Assembly (NCBI GenBank): GCA_020719945.1
Contig: DYPL01000015.1
Span: 1-47,829, forward strand
Direction: 5' to 3'
DNA length: 47,829 nt
Source: Turneriella parva
GTDB taxonomy: Bacteria > Spirochaetota > Leptospiria > Turneriellales > Turneriellaceae
Part shown: positions 34,466 to 42,069 of the stretch, piece after piece
Position numbering within the stretch: position 1 is the first letter of the stretch
Layout of the letters: each line of letters starts with the position of its first letter
Notes under the pieces: generated by a model
Database searches by the model: none
Seen by the model: the letters and a program-made list of their open reading frames with translations, nothing else
Told to the model about the DNA's origin: nothing
Program-made: the position numbers and the translations under genes

Positions 34466-36067
34466 ATGGATAAGTTCATTAAATCAATCCAACAGTTTTT
34501 GTCATCCCGCAACGCGACGGTCGCCCTCGTCATTCTCCTGTTTCTCTCTGTGAGTTACCTGAGTTATGGCCTATACCTTCGCATGGATCTTTCCAGCCAG
34601 GGGACTCTGCGGCTTACCAAGACGACAAGGCAGATCTTGAACAAGCTGGAAGAGCCGCTCACCATAGAAGCCTATTTTTCAGAAGATATGCCAGAGGCGG
34701 CTTTGCAGACGGTTAAGTTCATGAAAGACTTCGTTTCTGAATATGCCGGCATCTCTTCCAAAGTCCGCCTGCGCGTATTGAACCCCGACAAAGACGAAGA
34801 TGCCAAAATGCGCGCCGACTCGCTTGGAATTCGTCCTCTCCAGATTGGTGCCGTCGACAAAAAAAAGCAGGAAGTGGCTTCCATCTATTTTTCTCTGGCA
34901 CTTCACTACGGAGGCAAAACCGAAATTGTGCCTTCTCTGCTCGAATCCCCTTCTCCTGAGTACGACATTACAGCACGCGTAATTAAACTGAGCCAACCGG
35001 AACGCAACCGCGTTGGAATTCTCGTCAATCCAGGCATGGTCCGCCCGGATTCCAATGCCAGCAGCTTTGAAAAAGTGGAGTATCTTCGCGACACCATAGA
35101 GACTCTGTATGGAGCCATGGAACAGATTGATACTACGGTTTCGGAAATCCCGCCAGAAGTGAAGACGATTCTACTGGTAAGACCCGGTGTACTCACGGAA
35201 ATAGATCGATATAAGCTAGACCAGTTTTTGATGCGCGGCGGCAGACTGATTGTGGCAGCCTCTGGCATGGCCATTGATTTTCAGTCCGGCATTGCATCAG
35301 AATCAACGAGCGACATAGTATCGTTTTTAGAGCCGTATGGAATTGTCCTAGGAAAAGATATAATCTATGAGTCCAACAGCAATTTTCTCCCGTACGAACA
35401 GAGAGTGAACGCCTTCCAGTCGATTTCCCTTCCGTATCCTGTCTGGAATATTTCTACGTCACTTAACCAGAAACTGGAAATCACCAAAGGACTCAAAGCA
35501 CTCGTCCTCCCGTATGCTTCTACGATTACACTCGCTGGAAAACAGGAAGGCACGACGGCAGAAATTCTGGCATCTTCTTCTTCGGGTGCATGGGCCCAAA
35601 AAAGTTTTGCGATGATCGATCCCCGCCGCATGCCAACGCAACCACCAGAGGGCACAACCAAACAGATTCACAACCAGTCGGTTTTATTAAGTGGCAAATT
35701 CAAGAGTGCCTTTGCGGCTTCGCCAGATCAGAATTCTGCCTATCCGCATTTACCAGAAGGCGAGGGAAAGCTTCTCGTAACAGGTACCCCGTATGCATTC
35801 ACTGACATTGGGGTGCAATTGAGTGACGGACTCAACCTCAATTTTGTTCTCTCTGCCGTTGATTCTTTTAACGGAATGGAGGAACTGCTCGCACTGCGCA
35901 AAAAAAGTCCGCCCGCTCCTAAACGATTGAACCTTAGCCAGGCAACCCAGGATGCCATTACTTTTTTCAATTTTTTAATTCCACTTGGCTTACTTGCGGG
36001 ATTTGGAATCTATCACTTTTCGCAGCGCAGACAAAGAATGAACCAGGGAGAAAACCATGAAAACTAA
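34466..36067 (+). CDS. GldG-like ABC auxiliary protein
   Basis: The 533-aa protein has an N-terminal membrane helix (about 17-38) and a C-terminal one (about 500-520), with a large periplasmic domain between. The segment RMDLSSQGTLRLTKTTRQILNKLEEPLTIEAYFSEDMPE is the hallmark of the GldG / ABC_transp_aux (PF09822) group, and VPSLLESPSPEYDITARVIKL follows it as usual. It works beside ABC-2 permeases in an incompletely understood export machine. SD ACGGAG lies before the ATG, 15 bp after the permease. It overlaps the DUF4340 gene by 11 bp. Confidence 0.88.
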   Translation: MDKFIKSIQQFLSSRNATVALVILLFLSVSYLSYGLYLRMDLSSQGTLRLTKTTRQILNKLEEPLTIEAYFSEDMPEAALQTVKFMKDFVSEYAGISSKVRLRVLNPDKDEDAKMRADSLGIRPLQIGAVDKKKQEVASIYFSLALHYGGKTEIVPSLLESPSPEYDITARVIKLSQPERNRVGILVNPGMVRPDSNASSFEKVEYLRDTIETLYGAMEQIDTTVSEIPPEVKTILLVRPGVLTEIDRYKLDQFLMRGGRLIVAASGMAIDFQSGIASESTSDIVSFLEPYGIVLGKDIIYESNSNFLPYEQRVNAFQSISLPYPVWNISTSLNQKLEITKGLKALVLPYASTITLAGKQEGTTAEILASSSSGAWAQKSFAMIDPRRMPTQPPEGTTKQIHNQSVLLSGKFKSAFAASPDQNSAYPHLPEGEGKLLVTGTPYAFTDIGVQLSDGLNLNFVLSAVDSFNGMEELLALRKKSPPAPKRLNLSQATQDAITFFNFLIPLGLLAGFGIYHFSQRRQRMNQGENHEN

Positions 36068-36950
36068 TTTCCAACTACTTCTCGCCGCTCTTGGAATTTT
36101 TCTGTTAGCTCTGATCGTAAATGATCCATTTGGATGGCGCCGACACAGTTACAGCGATTCCAAACCGCTACTCAATATTTCTGCCGATACCGTGAAGGAA
36201 ATCACCATAGCGGACGGAGCAAACTCCTTTACCATTGCACGGGATGCCAACGGATCGTGGGAGCAAATTACGCAGGGACAAAACCGCTACCGGGCCGATG
36301 CCGAGGCTGTCCAAAAAGCAGTATTACAACTTCTCGAAATACGCCGTTACACCCGCGTAGGTTCTGCGTCCGCCTTTGACCAGAAACTGGGCATCTCTGA
36401 ACAGGGACTGCGCGTGGCTCTCAAGGCAGATAAACACTACACCATTCTAATTGGCAATACGGCAGAAAACGGCGTAGAGACTATGGTACGGCTTGCTGAC
36501 GAAAAAAGCATTTATAGTGCACGCGACAACCTTGCCATGACTTTTCAAAAAGGGGCTGATTTTTTCCGGTCGAAATCGTTTCTTCTCGCTGCCAAAGAAA
36601 ATATTCGGGCCATTCGCTATTCTGGAAAAAAAAATCTCCAACTGGTACTCGAAGGGTCTGACTGGAAAAACGGAAGCCGAATTGTAAAACCCGAAGAAAT
36701 GACAAAACTTCTCGATGCCCTCCTCACTCTGAAAGCGGAATATTTTGAGGCTATACCGCAACTTCCGCTCAACGCGGAAATTATTCTGGAACTGCAGTCG
36801 GGGCCGGCCAAAAGAATTGAAATACGGGGACCAGATGCGAACAATAAACTGTACGCTGTATCAACGGATCTTCCCGAAGGAGGTACAATAGCTCCATACC
36901 GCCTGGATCAAATTGTACCGACAGATGAAAACTTATATAATGAAAAATAA
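36057..36950 (+). CDS. DUF4340 domain protein
   Basis: The 297-aa product has one N-terminal membrane helix (about 5-22) and a periplasmic region containing DUF4340: VKEITIADGANSFTIARDANGSWEQ, YRADAEAVQKAVLQLLEIRR, then LGISEQGLRVALKADKHYTILIGNTAENGVETMVRLADEKSIY. DUF4340 proteins commonly accompany GldG-type ABC systems, as here. GGGAG lies six bases before the ATG, and the gene overlaps GldG by 11 bp. A part in substrate handling is inferred only from context. Confidence 0.85.
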   Translation: MKTNFQLLLAALGIFLLALIVNDPFGWRRHSYSDSKPLLNISADTVKEITIADGANSFTIARDANGSWEQITQGQNRYRADAEAVQKAVLQLLEIRRYTRVGSASAFDQKLGISEQGLRVALKADKHYTILIGNTAENGVETMVRLADEKSIYSARDNLAMTFQKGADFFRSKSFLLAAKENIRAIRYSGKKNLQLVLEGSDWKNGSRIVKPEEMTKLLDALLTLKAEYFEAIPQLPLNAEIILELQSGPAKRIEIRGPDANNKLYAVSTDLPEGGTIAPYRLDQIVPTDENLYNEK

Positions 36951-37659
36951 ACTCTATACTCTTGCGGGAATTCTGATTCTGCTGTATTCCTGCAGCGATG
37001 GTTCCCGTCTGGCACGCGAGGGAAGAGAACACCAGCAGAAAGCACACAATGTAGCCGCCTTGAACCTGTACGAAAAAAGCCTGGAACAAAATCCATCCAA
37101 TCCCATTGCTCTTCTAGGTAAGGGATCTATTCTCGTTCGAGAAAATGTAACGAGAGTCATGGGAATTTCGATGATAGAAAAGGCTTTGCCCAAAATCAAA
37201 GATCCCGCTATGAAGGCAGAGGGATATGCAATTTTGCTGAACGATTCTATTTCCAGAGGTGACAGTCGCAAAGCAGATAAACTCTCTCAAACCATTCAAC
37301 AGCAGAAGCTATATTCCCCGAAAATATTTTCACTGCTCGCAAGAAGTTCCAAGAACTCCGGCACTGTATACGAAACGGCCTTGCAGAACTACCCGGACTC
37401 GAGAGAACTCCGACTGGAGTACGCTTCGTGGCTGGCGTCCCGCAACAATTACACAGAAGCACTGCAACAGTTGCGGAGCGCACCGCTGGCAGGACAAAGA
37501 GATGCTGCACTGCTGTCTGCGCGGATCTATTATCTTCAGGGGAATAGAGAAAAAGCGATCGAAGTTTATCCTAAAGACGATACGCATTCCCTCGAAATTC
37601 TGAAGTTGATTAATCAGGGGAAATGGAACGTTGCCATTGAATGGATCCAGAGCGAATAG
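36940..37659 (+). CDS. TPR-like lipoprotein
   Basis: From ATG 36940 (239 aa) the signal peptide ends in the lipobox LYSC, lipidated at Cys18. Helical repeats follow: EHQQKAHNVAALNLYEKSLEQNPSNPIALLGKGSIL, LRLEYASWLASRNNYTEALQQLRSA, ARIYYLQGNREKAIEVYP, consistent with TPR/Sel1-type solenoids. Two earlier in-frame ATGs (36913 and 36925) lie inside the DUF4340 gene; the third gives the best signal peptide. It is the fifth gene of the ABC operon, likely periplasmic or outer-membrane anchored. Confidence 0.8.
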   Translation: MKNKLYTLAGILILLYSCSDGSRLAREGREHQQKAHNVAALNLYEKSLEQNPSNPIALLGKGSILVRENVTRVMGISMIEKALPKIKDPAMKAEGYAILLNDSISRGDSRKADKLSQTIQQQKLYSPKIFSLLARSSKNSGTVYETALQNYPDSRELRLEYASWLASRNNYTEALQQLRSAPLAGQRDAALLSARIYYLQGNREKAIEVYPKDDTHSLEILKLINQGKWNVAIEWIQSE

Positions 37660-38536
37660 CCCAAGGAATCCCGGCGATTTCTGGTTTGTTTTTTTTGCAC
37701 CTGTAACATTTCTATTTGTATTTTTATTTTTTTTATTACTGCTGCCGGAAATTTCGTGGCAATCCTTTTCGCGCAAGACCATGGCAGAAGACCCCCGCGA
37801 AATACGCGTACTGCTCGAAAACGCGGAAAAACAAAAACAGAAGGAACAGAAAGAGAAAGTATTTTTATCGGACTCGGATAACCAAGCGCAGGGAAATGTC
37901 ACACGAGAACAGGGCTTTTCAGCCGTAACAAAAGATTATGTCTTTGACTATAAGACGAGTGGACGTACCGGAAAAGACTCACTTAAAAATGGCAGCAACT
38001 ATAGAACGTATGTTTCGAGCACCGGAAAATACACGGTTACACTGCACCCTGATTCTGGAAATCCAACGGTAAAAAGCAGTGAAGTGAAAATTACGCGACG
38101 CCTTCCCTCATACTATAATTTTAAAGATCGCTTTGCCCTGTCATGGAATAAAAACGGAACGCCAAGAATCCCAACGAAGAATATGGAGCACTACAGCTAT
38201 TTTCGAAAAATGCTGAGCAAAATCCAAGACCACTGGTCGCCACCGGGAGGCAATCCTCTCATGATGGACGCCAATGCATTTTATGGGACAACACCCACTC
38301 CGGGAATGGTTCGCTACCAGGCTTTTCCCACACAGGATATTCGCGTCGTCTTTATGCTCGATGCAGAAGGAAACGTCATTGATCTAAGGCTCCACGAATC
38401 CAAAGGTTTTTCTGCTCTCGATGCTTCCTGCCTTGAATCCATAGAATCGTCGCGCAACTTTGGCGCAGTGCCGACCGAACTTCTCGACAACGGCACGCTC
38501 ATTGTCCCATTAATTTTTAGGATTATTCTTAAGTAA
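37631..38536 (+). CDS. TonB/TolA-like energy-transducer protein
   Basis: The 301-aa product starts at a TTG, with GGGGA upstream, and overlaps the lipoprotein gene by 29 bp. No ATG is available before the membrane helix at about 17-40. A Lys/Glu/Gln-rich helix (60-85) and a polar linker follow. The C-terminal domain (about 200-301) reads FRKMLSKIQDHWSPPG, then VVFMLDAEGNVIDLRLHESKGFSALDASCLESIESSRNFGAVP, the TonB_C/TolA C-terminal pattern. It is therefore a periplasm-spanning link to the outer membrane. No ExbB/ExbD genes are nearby. It closes the ABC operon and ends before the hairpin at 38564. Confidence 0.8.
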   Translation: MPLNGSRANSPRNPGDFWFVFFAPVTFLFVFLFFLLLLPEISWQSFSRKTMAEDPREIRVLLENAEKQKQKEQKEKVFLSDSDNQAQGNVTREQGFSAVTKDYVFDYKTSGRTGKDSLKNGSNYRTYVSSTGKYTVTLHPDSGNPTVKSSEVKITRRLPSYYNFKDRFALSWNKNGTPRIPTKNMEHYSYFRKMLSKIQDHWSPPGGNPLMMDANAFYGTTPTPGMVRYQAFPTQDIRVVFMLDAEGNVIDLRLHESKGFSALDASCLESIESSRNFGAVPTELLDNGTLIVPLIFRIILK

Positions 38537-38543
38537 CCTCTGA

Positions 38544-38587
38544 ATGCGAAGCAAGCCGCAGGCAAAAAGTCCCTCTGTGGACTTTTT
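38544..38587. terminator. Dispersed hairpin repeat, copy 2: bidirectional terminator
   Basis: The flank (core GCAAGCCGCAGGC) leads to AAAAAGTCC at 38564-38572, loop CTCTGT and GGACTTTTT at 38579-38587. It sits between the convergent ends of the TonB-like gene (38536) and ilvD (38598). The hairpin is nearly the reverse complement of copy 1's hairpin, while the flank keeps the same orientation. Confidence 0.8.
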
Positions 38588-38597
38588 CAAACCTTAT

Positions 38598-40436
38598 TTA
38601 AATTTCGAGAATGGCTCCACGGGCAGCGTTCGTTACCAGCTTGCGGTAGCGGGACAAATAACCCCGACCCATATCGCGCAGCACGGGTTTCCAGTTTTTT
38701 CTGCGCTCGGTCATCTCCTGCTCGCTTACCTTTAGCTCAAGAATATTTTTATGCATATCGATAAAAATTCTGTCGCCATCCTTTACCAGTGCAATGGGCC
38801 CTCCCTCTGCTGCTTCGGGAGAAACATGGCCAATACTTGCTCCACGCGTTCCACCCGAAAAACGACCATCGGTAATGAGAGCTACTTTATCTCCAAGCCC
38901 CTTGCCCATAATGAAAGAGGTGGGAGCAAGCATTTCCTGCATGCCGGGCCCACCACGGGGACCTTCGTAACGAATTACGACGACATGCCCTGCACGCACC
39001 TTGCCTCCGAGAATGCCCTCAACTGCTTCTTCTTGGGATTCAAATACTATGGCATCTCCCTCAAAAACGAACATTTCGGGAACGACTCCGGCTGATTTGA
39101 CAACGGCCCCTTCGGGAGCCAGATTGCCATACAAAACATTCAATCCGCCGGTCTTACTGTATGCGGTATCTACGGTGCGAATGCAATCATAGGGATCAAA
39201 TCCAAGATACTCTTTTGTTCTTTGCGCCGGATCAATCTTGTTTTCCGAAGACAATTCTTTTGCACCCAGTTTGTGAGTTGGCGCAGCAAGCGATAGTTCC
39301 AATTTTTCAGCTGTGGCTTTGCCACCGCGAAGATCGTAGTCATCGATATTCTCTCCGAGAGTTTTTCCCGTTATCGTGAGAGACTTTTCATGCAGAAGAC
39401 CAGGAATGCCACGGCGTACTTCTCCAAGAATCGTGTGGATTCCACCAGACAGATGAAGATCCTCAATGTGATAGGGGGAAGATGGAGAAACCTTGCTGAT
39501 ATTGGGAGTTTTTCCGTTGAGTGAATTAATACTCGCCATGGTAAAATCAAACACTCCTGCCTCGGCGGCTACTGCGAGAGTATGCAGAAGCGTGTTCGTG
39601 GACCCACCCATGGCCATATCGAGAATCATTGCGTTTTCGAGGGTATGCTTATTCACGATGGAACGCGGTAAAAAGGGGTACGCCTCGCCGCGCTGCCTGT
39701 AGTCCTCCTCTTCCTGCACCATTTCAACGATTCGCTTAGCAGCTTTTTGATACAAAGCAATTCGGTATTTGCTTGTGGCCAGAAGTGTTCCATTTTCTGG
39801 AAAAGAAAGACCTAATGCTTCGGTAAGACAATTCATGGAATTGGCCGTGAACATACCGCTGCAGGATCCGCAGGAAGGACAGGCATAGTCTTCTCTTTCT
39901 TTGAGCTGTGCTTCTGAGATTTTGCCTTCTTTGAATGCCCCCACTCCTTCAAAAACGGATATCAAGTCGACGAGTTCGCCCGATGGTGTAAGGCCAGCCT
40001 CCATTGGGCCTCCCGAAACAAATATAGAAGGGATATTGGCCCGCATAGCTCCCATAAGCATACCCGGAACAATTTTATCACAATTAGGAACAAATATAAC
40101 TCCATCAAAATGGTGAGCTTTTAATACAGTTTCCACAGAGTCTGCAATCACTTCGCGAGAGGCAAGAGAATATTTCATCCCGTCGTGGCCCATGGCAATA
40201 CCATCATCTACCCCGATTGTATTAAAGACAAACGGAACTCCACCGGCTTCGCGAACGAGCTTTTTCAGAAGATCGTTAATTGTTGTTAAATGAAAATGTC
40301 CGGGAATAATGTCAATGTGGCTACTGGCAATAGCAATAAACGGCTTGCCGAAATCTTCGTCACGCACTCCTGTCGCCTTGAGCAGGGAGCGATGGGGAGC
40401 CCTTTCATATCCTTTTTTAATTGTATCTGATCTCAT
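38598..40436 (-). CDS. ilvD: Dihydroxy-acid dehydratase
   Basis: IlvD dehydrates dihydroxy-acids in valine, leucine and isoleucine synthesis through an iron-sulfur cluster. The 612-aa protein has Cys119 in NCDKIVPG, Cys192 in [13 protein letters not shown], the Lys121 expected to be carbamylated, [20 protein letters not shown] and SGGPMEAG. The position where plant-type enzymes carry Cys-Asn reads PGHFHL, as in E. coli, so the oxygen-sensitive class is likely (inferred). Its minus-strand -35 TTGACG is 34 nt upstream. A palindrome there is shared with panE. The ilvCBN genes are absent here. Confidence 0.96.
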   Translation of the reverse strand: MRSDTIKKGYERAPHRSLLKATGVRDEDFGKPFIAIASSHIDIIPGHFHLTTINDLLKKLVREAGGVPFVFNTIGVDDGIAMGHDGMKYSLASREVIADSVETVLKAHHFDGVIFVPNCDKIVPGMLMGAMRANIPSIFVSGGPMEAGLTPSGELVDLISVFEGVGAFKEGKISEAQLKEREDYACPSCGSCSGMFTANSMNCLTEALGLSFPENGTLLATSKYRIALYQKAAKRIVEMVQEEEDYRQRGEAYPFLPRSIVNKHTLENAMILDMAMGGSTNTLLHTLAVAAEAGVFDFTMASINSLNGKTPNISKVSPSSPYHIEDLHLSGGIHTILGEVRRGIPGLLHEKSLTITGKTLGENIDDYDLRGGKATAEKLELSLAAPTHKLGAKELSSENKIDPAQRTKEYLGFDPYDCIRTVDTAYSKTGGLNVLYGNLAPEGAVVKSAGVVPEMFVFEGDAIVFESQEEAVEGILGGKVRAGHVVVIRYEGPRGGPGMQEMLAPTSFIMGKGLGDKVALITDGRFSGGTRGASIGHVSPEAAEGGPIALVKDGDRIFIDMHKNILELKVSEQEMTERRKNWKPVLRDMGRGYLSRYRKLVTNAARGAILEI

Positions 40437-40441
40437 CTGTT

Positions 40442-40470
40442 CCTATTTCGAATAGACGCTCACGCGTCAA
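40442..40470 (-). promoter_or_regulatory. Putative leaderless promoter of ilvD
   Basis: On the minus strand TTGACG (40465-40470), 17 nt, and AATAGG (40442-40447) end 5 nt before the ATG. A weak AGGA is within reach. The -35 overlaps a palindrome shared with panE. Confidence 0.5.
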
Positions 40471-40481
40471 GAATCTTGACA
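40467..40481. promoter_or_regulatory. Palindrome joining two divergent -35 boxes
   Basis: GTCAAGA (40467-40473), one centre base and TCTTGAC (40474 on, to 40481) form a perfect 7+7 inverted repeat. It holds the TTGAC of the ilvD promoter on one strand and of the panE promoter on the other. It may be an operator for one regulator of both, or simply two fused -35 boxes. Confidence 0.45.
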
Positions 40482-40504
40482 GTCTGATGGAGCAAAACAA
40501 GAAT
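40476..40504 (+). promoter_or_regulatory. Putative leaderless promoter of panE
   Basis: TTGACA at 40476-40481, 17 nt, then AAGAAT at 40499-40504, 5 nt before the ATG at 40510. No ribosome-binding site. Confidence 0.55.
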
Positions 40505-40509
40505 CGTTT

Positions 40510-41415
40510 ATGAACCTATCTATTGCTGTTGCCGGAGCCGGCGCGGTTGGCACTTTTTACGGTGCCCGCATTCTCAAGGCGGGATACCATACCGAGTTTT
40601 ATTCGCCTTCTTCGGTGCAGGAAACAAAAGACATCTCTATTCAAAGCATCTGGGAAAACTTTCACATTGAGGCTGATTTCTTTGGAAATACAAACCAGAT
40701 GAAAAAGGCAGACATTGTTATCATAACAACTAAATCGCTGCCCGGAGTTGCGTACCGCGATATCCTTAAACCACTCGTGCACGAAAATTCGATTTTATTT
40801 TTACTGCAAAATGGAATCGGCGAAGAAGAAAAAATTGCCGAATTGTTTCCTCACAACCCTCTCATTGGTGGAGTAGCGTTTACCTGTGTGACAAGAAACT
40901 CCCCCGAAGAAATTGAACATACCGATTACGGAGCTATTAAAGCGGCTTCCTGGAATAACCAGTCGCGCGACGCATTATACACAATCGAGTCTGTGTTTAT
41001 GGCTGCGCGCGTTCCCTTTATCCTAGTAGATTCTTTGATTCAGATGCGCTGGGAAAAACTTCTCTGGAATATTCCGTTTAATTCCCTGTCTGTTGTGTTC
41101 CGTGCAGATACCGATAAAATGATGAATCGAACTGCAAGCAGAAATCTTGCTGAAATGTTAATGAGGGAGACTCTGCAAATTGCAGTAGCCGACGGCGCCG
41201 CCCTCGAAGAAAAACATTTAATCCAAAAAATGGAAGAGACACAAAAAATGGCTCCCTACAAAACCTCGATGCTGTTAGACTTTCTGAATAACCGCGCTCT
41301 CGAAATTGAAAGCATTCTTGGCGAACCCCTGCGGCGCGCCCGGCAACACGGAGTGGCTGCCCCCCATCTCGAAACGGTTTACTTTATTCTGCAGTTTTTG
41401 TCGGTTGCCTCCTGA
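40510..41415 (+). CDS. panE: 2-dehydropantoate 2-reductase
   Basis: This NADPH-dependent enzyme reduces ketopantoate to pantoate in the pathway to pantothenate and CoA. The 301-aa product has the Rossmann loop GAGAVGTFYG at 9-18, ADIVIITTKS (the Lys-Ser pair near NADPH), LLQNGIGEEE, RWEKLLWNIPFNSLSVVF with the catalytic Lys, and TSMLLDFLNNRALEIESILGEPLRRARQHGV, the conserved substrate helix. It is divergent from ilvD, whose pathway supplies the ketoisovalerate used upstream of pantoate, so co-regulation is sensible. The family is often misread as ApbA; the motif set is standard. Confidence 0.92.
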   Translation: MNLSIAVAGAGAVGTFYGARILKAGYHTEFYSPSSVQETKDISIQSIWENFHIEADFFGNTNQMKKADIVIITTKSLPGVAYRDILKPLVHENSILFLLQNGIGEEEKIAELFPHNPLIGGVAFTCVTRNSPEEIEHTDYGAIKAASWNNQSRDALYTIESVFMAARVPFILVDSLIQMRWEKLLWNIPFNSLSVVFRADTDKMMNRTASRNLAEMLMRETLQIAVADGAALEEKHLIQKMEETQKMAPYKTSMLLDFLNNRALEIESILGEPLRRARQHGVAAPHLETVYFILQFLSVAS

Positions 41416-41421
41416 TTGCTA

Positions 41422-41450
41422 TTGACAAACCGGTTATTCGCTGACAGGCT
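41422..41450 (+). promoter_or_regulatory. Putative leaderless promoter of the 41456 lipoprotein
   Basis: TTGACA at 41422-41427, 17 nt, then CAGGCT at 41445-41450, 5 nt before the ATG at 41456. The -10 is poor except for A at its second position and T at the sixth. Confidence 0.45.
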
Positions 41451-41455
41451 GACCC

Positions 41456-41995
41456 ATGAAAAATTACTTTCTCGCCATCGCTATTACTGTAACGACTGTT
41501 TTTTTCGCCTCGTGTTCCACGGCACCCAAAATACAGGAAGCGCATATTACCGATAAACACTCTGCCGTTCGCGAAGAATTCTTTGCACGCAAAACTGATT
41601 CAGATGTTGTGTTTCGTCTTTTTGCCACTTCTTCGTCCATGCAGCGGGACCAGGTTCACTACCAGGACAGCATTGCTCTCGTAGAGGATACAGCAGGCGA
41701 CGATGGTTTGTTAGAACAAATTAAAAGATACGATATTGTCGAGATGGCGGCAGAAGGTGAAATTCTCGTGGAGCTCTACCCGGATTCCGGTTCATTTTAC
41801 AGGCTGCGACAGATTCGTCCCTCAGAAATTGTAGAAATCGACAAGCTCATGGCTCAGGACATTACCCGTTATCGTTTTACTTTTCCCAAAAAAACAATCA
41901 TGCCTTCGCGTTTTCACATTATCTACAAGGTGCAGTTAGAGAAAAAACTCACGCGCGAAGAAGCGTACGAACTCCTGAAAAAACACTCGCACTGA
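41456..41995 (+). CDS. Putative lipoprotein of unknown function
   Basis: I do not recognise this 179-aa protein. A signal peptide (MKNYFLAIAITVTTVFF) ends in lipobox FASC, with Cys about residue 20. The mature part is mostly alpha/beta, with several acidic/aromatic segments (DSDVVFRLFATSS, EILVELYPDSGSFYRLRQIRPSEIVEIDKLMAQD, RFTFPKKTIMPSRFHIIYKVQLEKKL) but no known domain. It is 40 bp after panE with its own candidate promoter and is followed by the hairpin at 42021-42043. Confidence 0.78.
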   Translation: MKNYFLAIAITVTTVFFASCSTAPKIQEAHITDKHSAVREEFFARKTDSDVVFRLFATSSSMQRDQVHYQDSIALVEDTAGDDGLLEQIKRYDIVEMAAEGEILVELYPDSGSFYRLRQIRPSEIVEIDKLMAQDITRYRFTFPKKTIMPSRFHIIYKVQLEKKLTREEAYELLKKHSH

Positions 41996-42020
41996 AATAT
42001 ACTTTTCAGGTAACCTTTGG

Positions 42021-42043
42021 AAAAGTCCATGCGTGGACTTTTT
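42021..42043. terminator. Dispersed hairpin, copy 3: bidirectional terminator
   Basis: AAAAGTCC (42021-42028) and GGACTTTT (42035-42042) enclose loop ATGCGT, with an extra T. It lies between the convergent lipoprotein (ends 41995) and the 498-aa unknown gene (ends 42070). The long flank of copies 1 and 2 is not present here. Confidence 0.75.
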
Positions 42044-42069
42044 AAGAGCGGACTTAACAGGGAATGAAT

